Assembly (NCBI GenBank): GCA_947498625.1
Contig: CANMKR010000003.1
Location: 372,001-436,000 of the forward strand
Direction of reading: 5' to 3'
Origin: an uncultured Kangiella sp.
GTDB taxonomy: Bacteria; Pseudomonadota; Gammaproteobacteria; Enterobacterales; Kangiellaceae
Length of the DNA: 64,000 bases
Position numbers and translations under genes: made by a program. The notes beneath the pieces were generated by a model. It had not been told where the DNA came from. It did not search any database and worked only from the letters and a program-made list of their open reading frames with translations. This document shows, in pieces, positions 17,813 through 26,300 of this stretch. The stretch's first letter is position 1. Each line of letters begins with the position of its first letter.

Positions 17813-17830
17813 GTTTGAAACTGGTCAAAC
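17813..17830. promoter_or_regulatory. Candidate LysR-type operator
   Basis: Perfect inverted repeat GTTTGA-N6-TCAAAC, which contains the T-N11-A layout of LysR boxes. It lies about 60 bp upstream of the LysR gene start. Confidence 0.4.
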
Positions 17831-18180
17831 AAGTGATTAAAATTTGCACTATAGTTGAGGTGCAGCAATTAACCTTTTCTAAATACCATTGTATAACAAA
17901 GGGTTAAGAAAAGCTTCAAGCTCCTTGCGAAAGTCCAAAGAACTGTGAAGTGAGTTCATTTTGGCAAAGTTTAACCTTAAAGATCAAATGTTTTATTAAG
18001 TTTTTTAATCGATTTGATGACTTTTTAAAGATTTGAACTTGTTAGTTTGGTTTTCATGTTTTACATGGATGTTTTGTAGTTAGTTAGAGTTTTTTCATAC
18101 ATTGACTCCTTAATTAGCGAAACTGGCATTGTTATACCTACCCCCATTTGGTTTTATGTCCAGATATTGCTAATAAATAC

Positions 18181-18207
18181 GGCTTGCAACTTGCAAGCCT
18201 TTTTTTT
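18181..18207 (+). terminator. Orphan intrinsic terminator just upstream of ctlX
   Basis: 7-bp stem GGCTTGC / GCAAGCC with an AACTT loop and eight T, rightward. No gene precedes it on this strand; ctlX starts 32 bp later. It may act as an attenuator or end a small RNA. Confidence 0.7.
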
Positions 18208-18238
18208 ATCTTGCCTAAAAGTATTAATTGAAAACACT

Positions 18239-19159
18239 ATGCGTCATACCACTCACTCTGTATTTATGGTTCCGCCTACCGATTTTTGTTTTAACGAGCA
18301 AACTGGAGCCGACAACGAATTTCAAAATCGACCTAAAATTGATCCGCAAATGCTCAAAGAAGATGCCATGGCGGAGTTTAACCAAATGGTTAATATTCTT
18401 AGAGATAACTTTGTCGAAGTTTTAGTTTTAAATAAAACACAAGCTTTACCTGAACTTCCTGATGCGGTTTTCCCCAATAATTGGTTTTCTACAGACGAGT
18501 CCGGACAAATTACTTTATTCCCAATGAAAACGGAAAATCGTAAAGCAGAAGTTAGGCCTAGTGAGCTGATTGCTTTAGCTAACAAAAGTGGTTATCAACA
18601 AAAAGGGCTTACCAATATATCTGACTCTCAACAGATTTTAGAAGGTACCGGCTCCATTATTTTCGACCACAAAAATAAGGCTGCCTATGCCGCTATTTCT
18701 GATCGCTGTGAAAAATATATTTTTGAACAGTACGCGCAAGATAATGGTTATCAAGCGATTAGTTTTGAGACTAAAAGCTCCAATGGAAAACCTTTTTATC
18801 ATACCAACGTCATGCTAAGTATTGGCGAAGGCTTCGCCGCTATTTGTGTGGATGCCATTGCGGAATCCGATCGGAAAAATGTGATTAGTAGCCTAAAAGC
18901 TAGTCATAAACAGATTATTGAGTTAAGCCTTGAGCAAACCGAAAAAAGTTTTTGCGCTAATATTTTACAATTACGCAATTTGCGAGGCGAGCTACTGGTT
19001 GTAATGTCAGACTCCGCCTATCATGGCTTCAGTAAAGAACAAAAAAACTTGCTTAAACTGCATGGTAAGTTAGTTCCTTGCCCTATTGATACCATCGAGT
19101 CAGTGGGCGGCGGTAGTGCCCGCTGTATGCTAGCTGAGAACTTTTTGCCCCAAGCGTGA
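18239..19159 (+). CDS. ctlX: CtlX-type amidinohydrolase (arginine deiminase-related)
   Basis: 306 residues of the pentein (amidinotransferase/arginine deiminase) fold. Visible catalytic parts: PDAVFPNNWFS (Asp region), ILEGTGSIIFD (Glu/Gly), FYHTNVMLSIG (His) and the C-terminal GGGSARCMLAEN with the nucleophilic Cys. CtlX is annotated as a citrulline-utilisation hydrolase; related enzymes act on guanidino substrates, so the exact substrate is uncertain. The open frame extends 24 codons upstream, but that part spans a terminator hairpin, so the ATG at 18239 is the real start. No strong SD is visible. Confidence 0.85.
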   Translation: MRHTTHSVFMVPPTDFCFNEQTGADNEFQNRPKIDPQMLKEDAMAEFNQMVNILRDNFVEVLVLNKTQALPELPDAVFPNNWFSTDESGQITLFPMKTENRKAEVRPSELIALANKSGYQQKGLTNISDSQQILEGTGSIIFDHKNKAAYAAISDRCEKYIFEQYAQDNGYQAISFETKSSNGKPFYHTNVMLSIGEGFAAICVDAIAESDRKNVISSLKASHKQIIELSLEQTEKSFCANILQLRNLRGELLVVMSDSAYHGFSKEQKNLLKLHGKLVPCPIDTIESVGGGSARCMLAENFLPQA

Positions 19160-19186
19160 ATTAAAAACTCATAAAAAAATCTTAGT

Positions 19187-19212
19187 AAAAAAGCGGCAAC
19201 AGCCGCTTTTTT
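19187..19212. terminator. Bidirectional terminator
   Basis: 11-bp stem AAAAAAGCGGC / GCCGCTTTTTT, AACA loop, between convergent ctlX and the DUF819 gene. Confidence 0.9.
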
Positions 19213-19232
19213 ATTTATACCTTTAGCCACAG

Positions 19233-20573
19233 CTATCCGCCAACAACAGCCCGCATCATAATGGCCGTTGCTATCGCTCCTACTGAACCAACCGCATAAC
19301 CTAAAATGGCTAGTAGAACCCCTACCGGCGCTAATGATGGGTGGAAAGCCGAAGCAACCACTGGCGCAGAAGCGGCACCGCCGATATTAGCTTTAGAGCC
19401 AACCGCTACAAAAAAGTATGGTGCTCGAATCAACTTAGCCACAATAAACAAAATCGCCACGTGGATAATCATCCATACAATACCTATAAAGAACACTTGG
19501 TAATGTTCAAATATTTTAGTTAAATCCATTTTCATACCAATGGCTGCTACTAAAACATAAATGAAGACAGAGCCAATTTTTGATGAGCCGGCATGGTCCA
19601 TTTCGCGAACTTTGGTTCGCGACAATATTAACGCTGCAATAGTAGCTGTCATGATCATCCAAAAGAAATGACTCGCCAATCCTGTGTAAGAAACTAGAGT
19701 CTCCATAGATACAACATTTTCTACAAACCCTGGATAATTTAAATCAAAAGATTTAGCCCAAGGCAACATATTAGGGGCTAAATAATTACCAAGTAAATGA
19801 GCAACCGCAACAACACCAAAGCCCAAACCTAAAATCATCATAAAATCATTTAAATTAGGGATACGTTCGTTTTCTTTAGTATATTTTTCTACTGTAACTT
19901 TCAATTCTTCAATAGCAGAGTTATCGGCTTTTAACCAACGATCCACAGAGTCCGATTTCTTAATCAAAAATAATAGAATAACCATCCATATTTCTGCTAC
20001 CAATACATCCATCACTGCCATGGTGCCGAATAAAGTATCACTCACTTCATACAAGACTTGCATAGACGCTTGGTTAGCACCACCGCCAATCCAGCTTCCG
20101 GCTACTGTAGCTAGTCCAGCCCAGATTTCTTCACCTTTTGGTACTACGCCGTCAGTGATACCAACCCATTCAGGAGCTACCATGGCAAAAATTAACACGG
20201 CTAAAGGGCCACCAATAATGACACCAACAGTTCCCGCAAAAAACATCGCAACTGCACGCCAACCAAGACCAATGATTTTTTCAAAATCGATACTTAGAGT
20301 CAGCAAAAATAAACTGGCAGGCAATAAATAACGAGAGGCTATATAGTAAATATTATCGGCAGAGCCTTTATCAAAAAAACCTAAAGTATTTAGTAGGCCA
20401 GGGATAAAATAGCACAATAATAAGGCTGGAATATGCTTATAAAAACTATGCCAAAAGCCTTGCTTACGGCTGGAGGTATAAAAAATTAAACCTAGTACAG
20501 CCATGATGACGCCAAATGCTACGGCATCAGATTGGATAAAAGCTACTTTCTCAGTAGTTTCTGAAATTGCCAT
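19233..20573 (-). CDS. DUF819 (YjcL-like) membrane protein
   Basis: 446 residues with about 11-12 membrane segments and one polar loop (about 210-240). Family hallmarks are the WIGGGANQASM segment near 165 and KANIGGAASAPVVASAFHP near 400, two Gly-rich re-entrant-like motifs arranged like those of secondary transporters. DUF819 proteins are uncharacterised but look like permeases. SD GGGGAGAG precedes the ATG. The Mpo1-like gene is 30 bp upstream on the same strand, so both may be one transcript. Confidence 0.85.
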   Translation of the reverse strand: MAISETTEKVAFIQSDAVAFGVIMAVLGLIFYTSSRKQGFWHSFYKHIPALLLCYFIPGLLNTLGFFDKGSADNIYYIASRYLLPASLFLLTLSIDFEKIIGLGWRAVAMFFAGTVGVIIGGPLAVLIFAMVAPEWVGITDGVVPKGEEIWAGLATVAGSWIGGGANQASMQVLYEVSDTLFGTMAVMDVLVAEIWMVILLFLIKKSDSVDRWLKADNSAIEELKVTVEKYTKENERIPNLNDFMMILGLGFGVVAVAHLLGNYLAPNMLPWAKSFDLNYPGFVENVVSMETLVSYTGLASHFFWMIMTATIAALILSRTKVREMDHAGSSKIGSVFIYVLVAAIGMKMDLTKIFEHYQVFFIGIVWMIIHVAILFIVAKLIRAPYFFVAVGSKANIGGAASAPVVASAFHPSLAPVGVLLAILGYAVGSVGAIATAIMMRAVVGG

Positions 20574-20603
20574 TAAACTCTCCCCAAACTCAATTATTTA
20601 TAG

Positions 20604-21071
20604 TTATTTAATAAATCCAATTTTTCTAAACAGATAGTTAATTTCCCAAGCCGGGCCAACTAACAAGAATTGTACATCTTTCATAAAAGAAGGTTTTTTA
20701 CCTTCAATATGATGGCCTATAAATTGACCTATCCAAGCAAGAATAAAAACAGCCACGGCAATTTGCCAAATAGGTATGGTTGTTGCTTGCGATAACCAAG
20801 CGGTAAACCAAAGCATCCCAACCGCCATTAACAACATGGCTGAAAATATCTTGATGCCAAATGTTAAATAGAAAAACATCGCGAATAGCATAAAAATACT
20901 CGCCCAATTTAGCCAAGGGCTGATTTGCATAAATTCTGGGACTGGAATTGACCATAACAAGGCAATAACCGTCCAAACGATAACTGGAACACAAATCCAA
21001 TGAATAAGTTTATTGGTTGGATTTCTATGGCTTTCACTGTATTCAGCAATCCACTGGTGACCTGATCTCAT
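20604..21071 (-). CDS. Mpo1-like (DUF962) membrane protein
   Basis: 155 residues, four membrane helices. The family histidines are present in HRNPTNKLIHWICVP (N-terminus) and GQFIGHHIEGKKPSF (late). In yeast Mpo1, equivalent His residues bind the iron used for oxidative alpha-cleavage of 2-hydroxy fatty acids. The bacterial role is unproven but a lipid-oxidising function is plausible. Probably cotranscribed with the downstream DUF819 gene. Confidence 0.85.
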   Translation of the reverse strand: MRSGHQWIAEYSESHRNPTNKLIHWICVPVIVWTVIALLWSIPVPEFMQISPWLNWASIFMLFAMFFYLTFGIKIFSAMLLMAVGMLWFTAWLSQATTIPIWQIAVAVFILAWIGQFIGHHIEGKKPSFMKDVQFLLVGPAWEINYLFRKIGFIK

Positions 21072-21252
21072 CTTTATATTCTAGTATCTTTAAATGAGAA
21101 TAATGGTATCACAATGTTTCGCGGATATCTTATTGAAAAAACAGAATGTTAAATTTTTTCAAACTATTGTTAGTTCCTTGATTTTTCAAGCTTTTTATCC
21201 ATAATAACCTTGCTAGTAAGCATTTCAATTTAACAATATGGGGATTAATACA

Positions 21253-21654
21253 ATGGGTATGATGAGTGAATTTAAAGCCTTTGCAATGAAAGGCAACGTA
21301 GTAGATATGGCTGTTGGTATCATTATTGGTGGTGCTTTCGGTAAAATCGTAAGCTCTTTTGTAAATGACGTTTTGATGCCACCTTTAGGCGTCTTGTTAG
21401 GCGGTGTTGATTTCAAAGACCTAGCATTTACCATTCAAGAAGCCGCAGGAGAGACACCTGCAGTTACTCTAAACTATGGTAACTTTATTCAAACCGCGCT
21501 CGATTTTTTAATTATTGCTTTTGCAATCTTCATGATGATCAAAGCAATGAACTCAATGAAGAAGAAAGAAGAAGAAGCTCCTGCAGAGCCACCAAAACCT
21601 TCAAATGAAGAAGTACTTCTTTCAGAAATCAGAGATCTCTTAAAGAAAGACTAA
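21253..21654 (+). CDS. mscL: Large-conductance mechanosensitive channel MscL
   Basis: 133 residues, two membrane helices. [27 protein letters not shown] forms TM1 and the pore; [17 protein letters not shown] is TM2; the C-terminus has [15 protein letters not shown], the helical bundle. MscL opens under membrane tension to release solutes in hypo-osmotic shock. An ATG 5 codons upstream overlaps the SD itself; the ATG chosen has GGGGA 9 bp before it. A perfect palindromic terminator follows. Confidence 0.95.
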   Translation: MGMMSEFKAFAMKGNVVDMAVGIIIGGAFGKIVSSFVNDVLMPPLGVLLGGVDFKDLAFTIQEAAGETPAVTLNYGNFIQTALDFLIIAFAIFMMIKAMNSMKKKEEEAPAEPPKPSNEEVLLSEIRDLLKKD

Positions 21655-21662
21655 TATCTCGA

Positions 21663-21700
21663 GCATAAAAAAAGCCTGCAGCTGCAGGCTTTTTTTATGC
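21663..21700. terminator. Bidirectional terminator in a 38-bp perfect palindrome
   Basis: The two 19-base arms are exact reverse complements: GCATAAAAAAAGCCTGCAG and its complement. It sits between convergent mscL and the PLP-enzyme gene, with T-runs on both strands. Confidence 0.9.
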
Positions 21701-21712
21701 TGGTAAGTTAGA

Positions 21713-22582
21713 TTAAGCTCGCTCGCCTTGAAGTCCGCCAGTATTGATCAATAAAACACTGGAACCTTCTGGGATCTCTCCACTGGCAATTAAATCATGT
21801 AAGGCGTAAACCATTTTAGCGTTGTACACCTTATCGAATTTAAATCCATTATAGCCTTCGAACTCAGCTTTGATTTCCATTAATTGCGCATTAATTTTGG
21901 CAAAACCGCCACAGTGATGATCTAAATCCAACTGCCAATTATCCGATTTTGATAAGTAGCCTGATAGCTCATCTTTCAAATAACCTGCACCATTAAAAGC
22001 TGCTACCCCAATAACCTTTGATTTAGGAAAGCCTTTTGCCAATCCCACCAAGGTAGCCCCTGAACCGGTGGCCGTCATTACAAAATCATAATGTTTGTTT
22101 ACTTCCTCAGCGATCTCAGTAACACCCTTAATGGCATGTTCGGAAAAACCACCCTCAGCAATCCAAAAACTATTATCATCGTCTTTAACACAATTATTTA
22201 AGTCTTTTTGTTCTCTAAGCGCCTGATACTGTTTGCGTGACACAAACTCTAGCTCCATCCCCCAAGCGATACAGTCGCGCAAAGTTGGAGTTAAGTCTTG
22301 TTGCGAATTCGCGCGGACAAACCCTTTAGCGGCCAACCCTGCTGCTTTTGCCGAATAAGCCAGCGCATGCAGATGATTCGAGTAGTTGCCGCCCATGGAT
22401 ATTAATTGGCTTTTACCAAGCATTTGCGCTTCTTGGATTAAGTATTTTAACTTGCGCCACTTATTTCCCGAAACGACCGGATGAATTAAATCATCTCGTT
22501 TGATATCAACAGCAATTTTTTTCTTATCAAAAATCGGATGCTTAAATGGCTCGACAGGCGAAGGGATTTTAATTTCAAGCAT
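21713..22582 (-). CDS. ACC deaminase / D-cysteine desulfhydrase-like PLP enzyme
   Basis: 289 residues of the fold-type II PLP family. The PLP lysine region is SGNKWRKLKY, followed by SMGGNYSNHLHALA for the phosphate/carboxylate site and TGSGATLVGLAKGF for PLP-phosphate binding. The family includes ACC deaminases and D-cysteine desulfhydrases, which cannot be separated by eye. Its start is 2 bp from the stop of the upstream HxlR gene, so the two are cotranscribed. Confidence 0.85.
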   Translation of the reverse strand: MLEIKIPSPVEPFKHPIFDKKKIAVDIKRDDLIHPVVSGNKWRKLKYLIQEAQMLGKSQLISMGGNYSNHLHALAYSAKAAGLAAKGFVRANSQQDLTPTLRDCIAWGMELEFVSRKQYQALREQKDLNNCVKDDDNSFWIAEGGFSEHAIKGVTEIAEEVNKHYDFVMTATGSGATLVGLAKGFPKSKVIGVAAFNGAGYLKDELSGYLSKSDNWQLDLDHHCGGFAKINAQLMEIKAEFEGYNGFKFDKVYNAKMVYALHDLIASGEIPEGSSVLLINTGGLQGERA

Positions 22583-22584
22583 GA

Positions 22585-22920
22585 TTATAGTTCACTTTGT
22601 AAAGATTCTAATTGATCCAAAACTTTTAAAAATTTTTGCCCAAACTCAGTAAAGGAATACTCTACTTTTAGCGGCGTCTGATTAAATACTTCTTTATGTA
22701 AAATGCCAAACTCAATATTTCTTCGCAAACAATCATTCAATACTTTAGTTGTTAAGCCCTCGACGCTTTTCACCATTTCGCCGGGTCGATTAATGTCATT
22801 GGCCAATAATTGATATACCGTTAATGACCATTTGCAACCAAAAATAGTCTCAACCATTCTGGCGATTTTTTGTGGTGACGATTTTCTTGAAAATATTTTT
22901 TCTTTATTTTTCATAAACAT
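22585..22920 (-). CDS. HxlR-family winged-helix regulator
   Basis: 111 residues. The core matches Hxl[23 protein letters not shown] (helix 2-3), [20 protein letters not shown] (recognition helix region), then the wing [11 protein letters not shown]. Unlike YodB or HypR there is no cysteine close to the N-terminus except in FGCKW, so redox sensing is possible but not shown. It is divergent from an SDR/cupin unit, which it may control, and is cotranscribed with the PLP enzyme. An AGTGC-N5-GCACT repeat lies 10 bp upstream of its ATG. Confidence 0.87.
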   Translation of the reverse strand: MFMKNKEKIFSRKSSPQKIARMVETIFGCKWSLTVYQLLANDINRPGEMVKSVEGLTTKVLNDCLRRNIEFGILHKEVFNQTPLKVEYSFTEFGQKFLKVLDQLESLQSEL

Positions 22921-22929
22921 ATACCAAAA

Positions 22930-22944
22930 AGTGCCTACCGCACT
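22930..22944. promoter_or_regulatory. Candidate operator between hxlR-like and SDR genes
   Basis: Inverted repeat AGTGC-N5-GCACT in the 105-bp divergent region, 10 bp from the HxlR start. Position fits an autoregulatory site; only 5-bp arms. Confidence 0.35.
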
Positions 22945-23025
22945 AATTTGTACTTACTTTTATCAAATCAAATTTGGCTTAAGATTATCACACTCCAAAA
23001 TTTTTTTTATAGTGAGATCATTCAA

Positions 23026-23790
23026 ATGTTTTCAACAAATCATAGTGCTTTGATTATTGGCGGCTCCAGCGGCATGGGATTAGCTACAGCGAAACAGTTA
23101 ATCGAAAGTGGCGTCCACACCATCATTGTCGGCAACAACCAAGATAAACTTAACAGCGCAGTTGCAAAATTAACTCCATTAGGTTCAGTTGAATCGTTAC
23201 AAGCCAATTTATACGATAACAGCAGCGTTTCATCTTTAATTGAAAGTATTCAAACTCATAAAAACAACATTAAATACCTGGTTAATGCCGCAGGATATTT
23301 TAGTCCTAAAAGCTTCCTAGAACATACCGCTGATGACTATGAGCTTTATATGGGTTTAAACAAAGCGATCTTTCAAATTTCACAAACTGTTGCTGAAAAA
23401 ATGCAACAAGCAGATGGCGGTAGTATCGTGAATATCGGCTCTATGTGGGCTAAACAAGCGATTAAAGCCACACCCTCTTCTGCTTATTCAATGGCAAAGG
23501 CGGGACTGCATGCGCTAACTCAACATATGGCGATGGAGCTAGCTGAGGCTAATATACGTGTGAATGCGGTATCTCCTGCAGTAGTTAAAACCCCTATTTA
23601 TAAATCCTTTATTGATCCCTCAGAGCTAGATGAGGCGATTGCAGGCTTTAATGATTTCCACCCAATTGGTAGAGTAGGCACTAGCCAAGACATCGCCAAT
23701 ACCATCTGTTATCTGCTATCCGATCACGCCAGTTGGGTTACTGGTGCTATTTGGGACACTGATGGCGGCGTAATGGCAGGAAGAAACTAA
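23026..23790 (+). CDS. SDR oxidoreductase next to an HxlR regulator
   Basis: 254 residues with SDR motifs: [13 protein letters not shown] (cofactor loop), NAAGYF, Ser in NIGSMWA, Tyr/Lys in YSMAKAG, and a C-terminal [14 protein letters not shown] typical of the enoyl-reductase-like group. The frame continues 26 codons upstream into AT-rich leader; the ATG used is the one giving a standard N-terminus. The substrate is unknown. The divergent HxlR gene and the cupin gene 41 bp downstream suggest one stress- or electrophile-responsive unit. Confidence 0.87.
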   Translation: MFSTNHSALIIGGSSGMGLATAKQLIESGVHTIIVGNNQDKLNSAVAKLTPLGSVESLQANLYDNSSVSSLIESIQTHKNNIKYLVNAAGYFSPKSFLEHTADDYELYMGLNKAIFQISQTVAEKMQQADGGSIVNIGSMWAKQAIKATPSSAYSMAKAGLHALTQHMAMELAEANIRVNAVSPAVVKTPIYKSFIDPSELDEAIAGFNDFHPIGRVGTSQDIANTICYLLSDHASWVTGAIWDTDGGVMAGRN

Positions 23791-23831
23791 AACTCAAGTT
23801 CAGCTTATCCAAAAGCTACCGAGAAACTGTT

Positions 23832-24485
23832 ATGTTAAATATGAACTTCAGCCAACGGTTGGTGATTAATACGACTCAAAAAGATTGGTTGCCATCGCCG
23901 ATGCCAGGGGTATCCAGAATTCCGTTAGAGCGGGAAGCAGCGGAATCTGGCCGCACAACCAGTGTCGTTAGATATGACGCTGGTTCTGAATTCAGCGAGC
24001 ACTTTCACCCTGCTGGCGAAGAAATATTCGTTTTGGAAGGCACATTTTCCGATGAAAACGGAGACTACCCTGCCGGTACTTATATTCGCAACCCGCCTGG
24101 CTCAAGTCATGCACCTTTTAGTGAAGAAGGTTGCTTACTTTTCGTCAAACTCAACCAGTTCTCCAACGACGATAAATCTCAAGTTATCATCGGCACCACG
24201 AAAACAGCTTGGCATCAAGGCATCGGTAACTTACAAGTGATGCCACTGCATAATTTTGAGCATGAAAATATCGCTTTAGTAAAATGGCCAGCTCATGAAA
24301 AATTTCAGCCACACCGTCACTTTGGTGGTGAGGAAATTTTTGTATTAAGTGGAACCTTCAAGGATGAATTTGGGGACTACCCTAAATATAGCTGGATCAG
24401 AAGCCCCCACTTAAGCGATCATTTTCCCTTTACCGAAGAGGAAACGGTTATTTTGGTAAAAACAGGACACCTGCCAATAGATTGA
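23832..24485 (+). CDS. Double cupin protein (ChrR-like cupins)
   Basis: 217 residues made of two similar cupin halves. Each has the metal-binding pattern: HFHPAGEEIFVLEGTFSDENGDY (about 58-80) and PHRHFGGEEIFVLSGTFKDEFGDY (about 160-183), each with two His and one Glu, closing with SSHAPF and SDHFPF. The family includes the C-terminal cupin of the anti-sigma factor ChrR, but no sigma factor is near and no anti-sigma domain is present. A metal-dependent enzyme or sensor is likely. Probably cotranscribed with the SDR. Confidence 0.82.
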   Translation: MLNMNFSQRLVINTTQKDWLPSPMPGVSRIPLEREAAESGRTTSVVRYDAGSEFSEHFHPAGEEIFVLEGTFSDENGDYPAGTYIRNPPGSSHAPFSEEGCLLFVKLNQFSNDDKSQVIIGTTKTAWHQGIGNLQVMPLHNFEHENIALVKWPAHEKFQPHRHFGGEEIFVLSGTFKDEFGDYPKYSWIRSPHLSDHFPFTEEETVILVKTGHLPID

Positions 24486-24496
24486 TTAAGAGCGAA

Positions 24497-25081
24497 TTAA
24501 TCACAAACCTTTTTTTCGGTTTCTTGAAAAAATATAGTGATATCTGACGCTTGATTGCTACTAGACATATTCAAGTTAGTGGTATTAAATAAAGTCAATT
24601 CGCATTCATCCGTCAAATGAACCTCGTATTCAGCATTTTCTTTTGGCGTAAGCGCATGGTATTGGTAATAACAAATATTACTACTGTCATTGCTTAGCAC
24701 AGTCGATAAAGAAATCGCCAGGGTTAAAGGGCGTGCAGCTTCTACCTGTATACTTGGATAACCCTTATCTTTACTACTAGTTTTACTGCTATCCTGATAC
24801 AACAATATTCCCATATAATCTTCACTCGATTTATCAAGACTTCGCCGTCTTGGGCATTCAAGTTTTTGATAACCTTCAACTACCAATATTCTTTTGCTAT
24901 CTCCCGCCTCTGTCACTGCAGGCGTTATGAAGTGGATACTAGCGCCAGAGGATGACTTGTTCGGCATTTGGCTGCAAGAAAATAAGGCAGCACTCATTGC
25001 AATAATAAACAAGCGTCCTGTGACTTTTAACTTTTCTCTTAATTTCACTTTAAACTCGATTGTAAAACCAGCTGTTACCAT
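24497..25081 (-). CDS. Hypothetical lipoprotein
   Basis: 194 residues. A lipobox LFSCS lies about residue 36 after a basic segment, so the true start may be a few codons inside (a GTG at 25048 is available). The remainder contains two pairs of cysteines (about 76-140 and 170-193) and a strand-rich pattern ending in ITIFFQETEKKVCD. I do not recognise the family. It stands alone between the cupin and pstS genes and is convergent with the former. Confidence 0.6.
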   Translation of the reverse strand: MVTAGFTIEFKVKLREKLKVTGRLFIIAMSAALFSCSQMPNKSSSGASIHFITPAVTEAGDSKRILVVEGYQKLECPRRRSLDKSSEDYMGILLYQDSSKTSSKDKGYPSIQVEAARPLTLAISLSTVLSNDSSNICYYQYHALTPKENAEYEVHLTDECELTLFNTTNLNMSSSNQASDITIFFQETEKKVCD

Positions 25082-25124
25082 AGCCTGTAAATAAAATTCA
25101 AACTGTGCACATTTATCAATAGCA

Positions 25125-25154
25125 TAAAAAAAGCCGACCCAAATGAGCCGGCTT
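25125..25154 (-). terminator. Probable pstS terminator
   Basis: 6-bp stem AAGCCG / CGGCTT with a 12-base loop, then a T-run on the minus strand. It is 60 bp past the pstS stop. Confidence 0.65.
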
Positions 25155-25212
25155 AGAGAGGGATTTTACGACTTTCGTCTAATTGTTTTTATACCCGCAT
25201 GAAGTCAGACAA

Positions 25213-26172
25213 TTACTTCATTAATTTTTCAAGTTGCTTTTCAGCTACTTTTGCAGGTAATGGGATATAACCATCTTTTACTACAACTTCTTGACCTACT
25301 TTAGAAAGAACCATTTTCAAGAATTCTAACTCAATAGGCGAAACAGGCTTGTTAGGATGCTTATTTACATAAACGATAAGCTGACGACCTAACGGATAAG
25401 TTTTGTTGATAGCGTTCTCTGGAGTTGCTGCAACAAAAGGCTTGCCTTCTTTTTTCGCTAAAGGAACCGCTTTTACACCAGAAGTGATATAGCCAATACC
25501 TGAGTAGCCAATGCCGTTTTTAGACAAACTTACTGATTGTACTACTGACGCAGAACCTGGTTGCTCGTTTACTGTATTTTTGAAGTCGCCTTTACAAAGA
25601 CCTTTCTTCTTGAAGTAACCGTAAGTACCCGATACAGAGTTACGACCATACAATTGGATGTCGCCGTTAGCTAAGCCTAATTCGCTCCAATCAGAAATAT
25701 CGCCTTCTAAACCACACTTTCGAGTTGAAGAGAAGATAGCGTCAACTTGAGGAATCGTTAAACCTTCAATTGGATTATCTTTGTGTACATATACCGCTAA
25801 TGCGTCGATAGCAACCGCGATAGGCGTAGGCTTATAACCGTGTTTCTTTTCGAAAGCTTCTAACTCTTTGTCCTTCATTTTACGGCTCATAGGACCGAAG
25901 TTAGAAGTACCTTCTGTTAAAGCTGGTGGCGCAGTAGAAGAACCGGCCGCTTGAATTTGAATGTTAACGTTAGGGTATTGACGCTTGAACTCTTCTGCCC
26001 ATAAGGTCATTAAGTTAGCAAGAGTGTCAGAACCTACTGATGAAAGGTTGCCTGAAATACCACTAGTTTTTTTGTATACGTTTAAGTTTTCATCAACCTT
26101 AGCTTCAGCAAAAACGCCTAATGAAAAAGTTGAAACAGTTGCTGCTAGAGCTACCTTTTTGAATAGATTCAT
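25213..26172 (-). CDS. pstS: Phosphate-binding periplasmic protein PstS
   Basis: 319 residues with a signal peptide ([22 protein letters not shown]). Phosphate-site motifs are visible: [37 protein letters not shown] and [10 protein letters not shown], where Ser/Thr/Arg/Asp side chains clasp phosphate. It delivers phosphate to PstCAB. An ATG 6 codons upstream sits before the SD; GGAG before the second ATG decides the start. It has its own Pho-box promoter and lies after phoR rather than ahead of pstC. Confidence 0.94.
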   Translation of the reverse strand: MNLFKKVALAATVSTFSLGVFAEAKVDENLNVYKKTSGISGNLSSVGSDTLANLMTLWAEEFKRQYPNVNIQIQAAGSSTAPPALTEGTSNFGPMSRKMKDKELEAFEKKHGYKPTPIAVAIDALAVYVHKDNPIEGLTIPQVDAIFSSTRKCGLEGDISDWSELGLANGDIQLYGRNSVSGTYGYFKKKGLCKGDFKNTVNEQPGSASVVQSVSLSKNGIGYSGIGYITSGVKAVPLAKKEGKPFVAATPENAINKTYPLGRQLIVYVNKHPNKPVSPIELEFLKMVLSKVGQEVVVKDGYIPLPAKVAEKQLEKLMK

Positions 26173-26218
26173 TACGAACTCTCCAAACATTTATAGATTA
26201 AGTTAAATTACGAGAGAG

Positions 26219-26274
26219 ATTATGAAGTGGAAATGTTAAGCGGGTGTGACTTAAATATTACGGTTTTATGACAA
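26219..26274 (-). promoter_or_regulatory. Pho-box promoter of pstS
   Basis: Read on the minus strand: four 7-base units exactly 11 bp apart. They are TTGTCAT and CCGTAAT (a good Pho box), then AAGTCAC and GCTTAAC (a degenerate second box). A -10 CATAAT stands 10 bp after the last unit. This tandem layout resembles the two-box pstS promoter of E. coli. Confidence 0.75.
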
Positions 26275-26300
26275 TATCAGCTGCTGTTTTTATATCTCGC

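Larger units (their letters stand above)
17754..18238. other. Long intergenic region, LysR to CtlX
   Basis: About 485 bases without a supported protein gene. It holds the LysR-type palindrome (17813-17830), a second inverted repeat TGCAC-N10-GTGCA (17847-17866), and a complete intrinsic terminator near its right end. The rest is AT-rich. The terminator faces right with no coding gene before it on that strand, so a small RNA or a regulated leader of ctlX is possible. Confidence 0.5.

Noticed and set aside
17847-17866. NtrC-type site (GCAC...GTGC)
   Set aside because: The spacer between GCAC and GTGC is 10 bp rather than 7, and no sigma-54 -24/-12 pair is nearby.
18124-18138. Sigma-54 promoter before ctlX
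   Set aside because: TGGCAT is present but the TTGC half at the right distance is absent.
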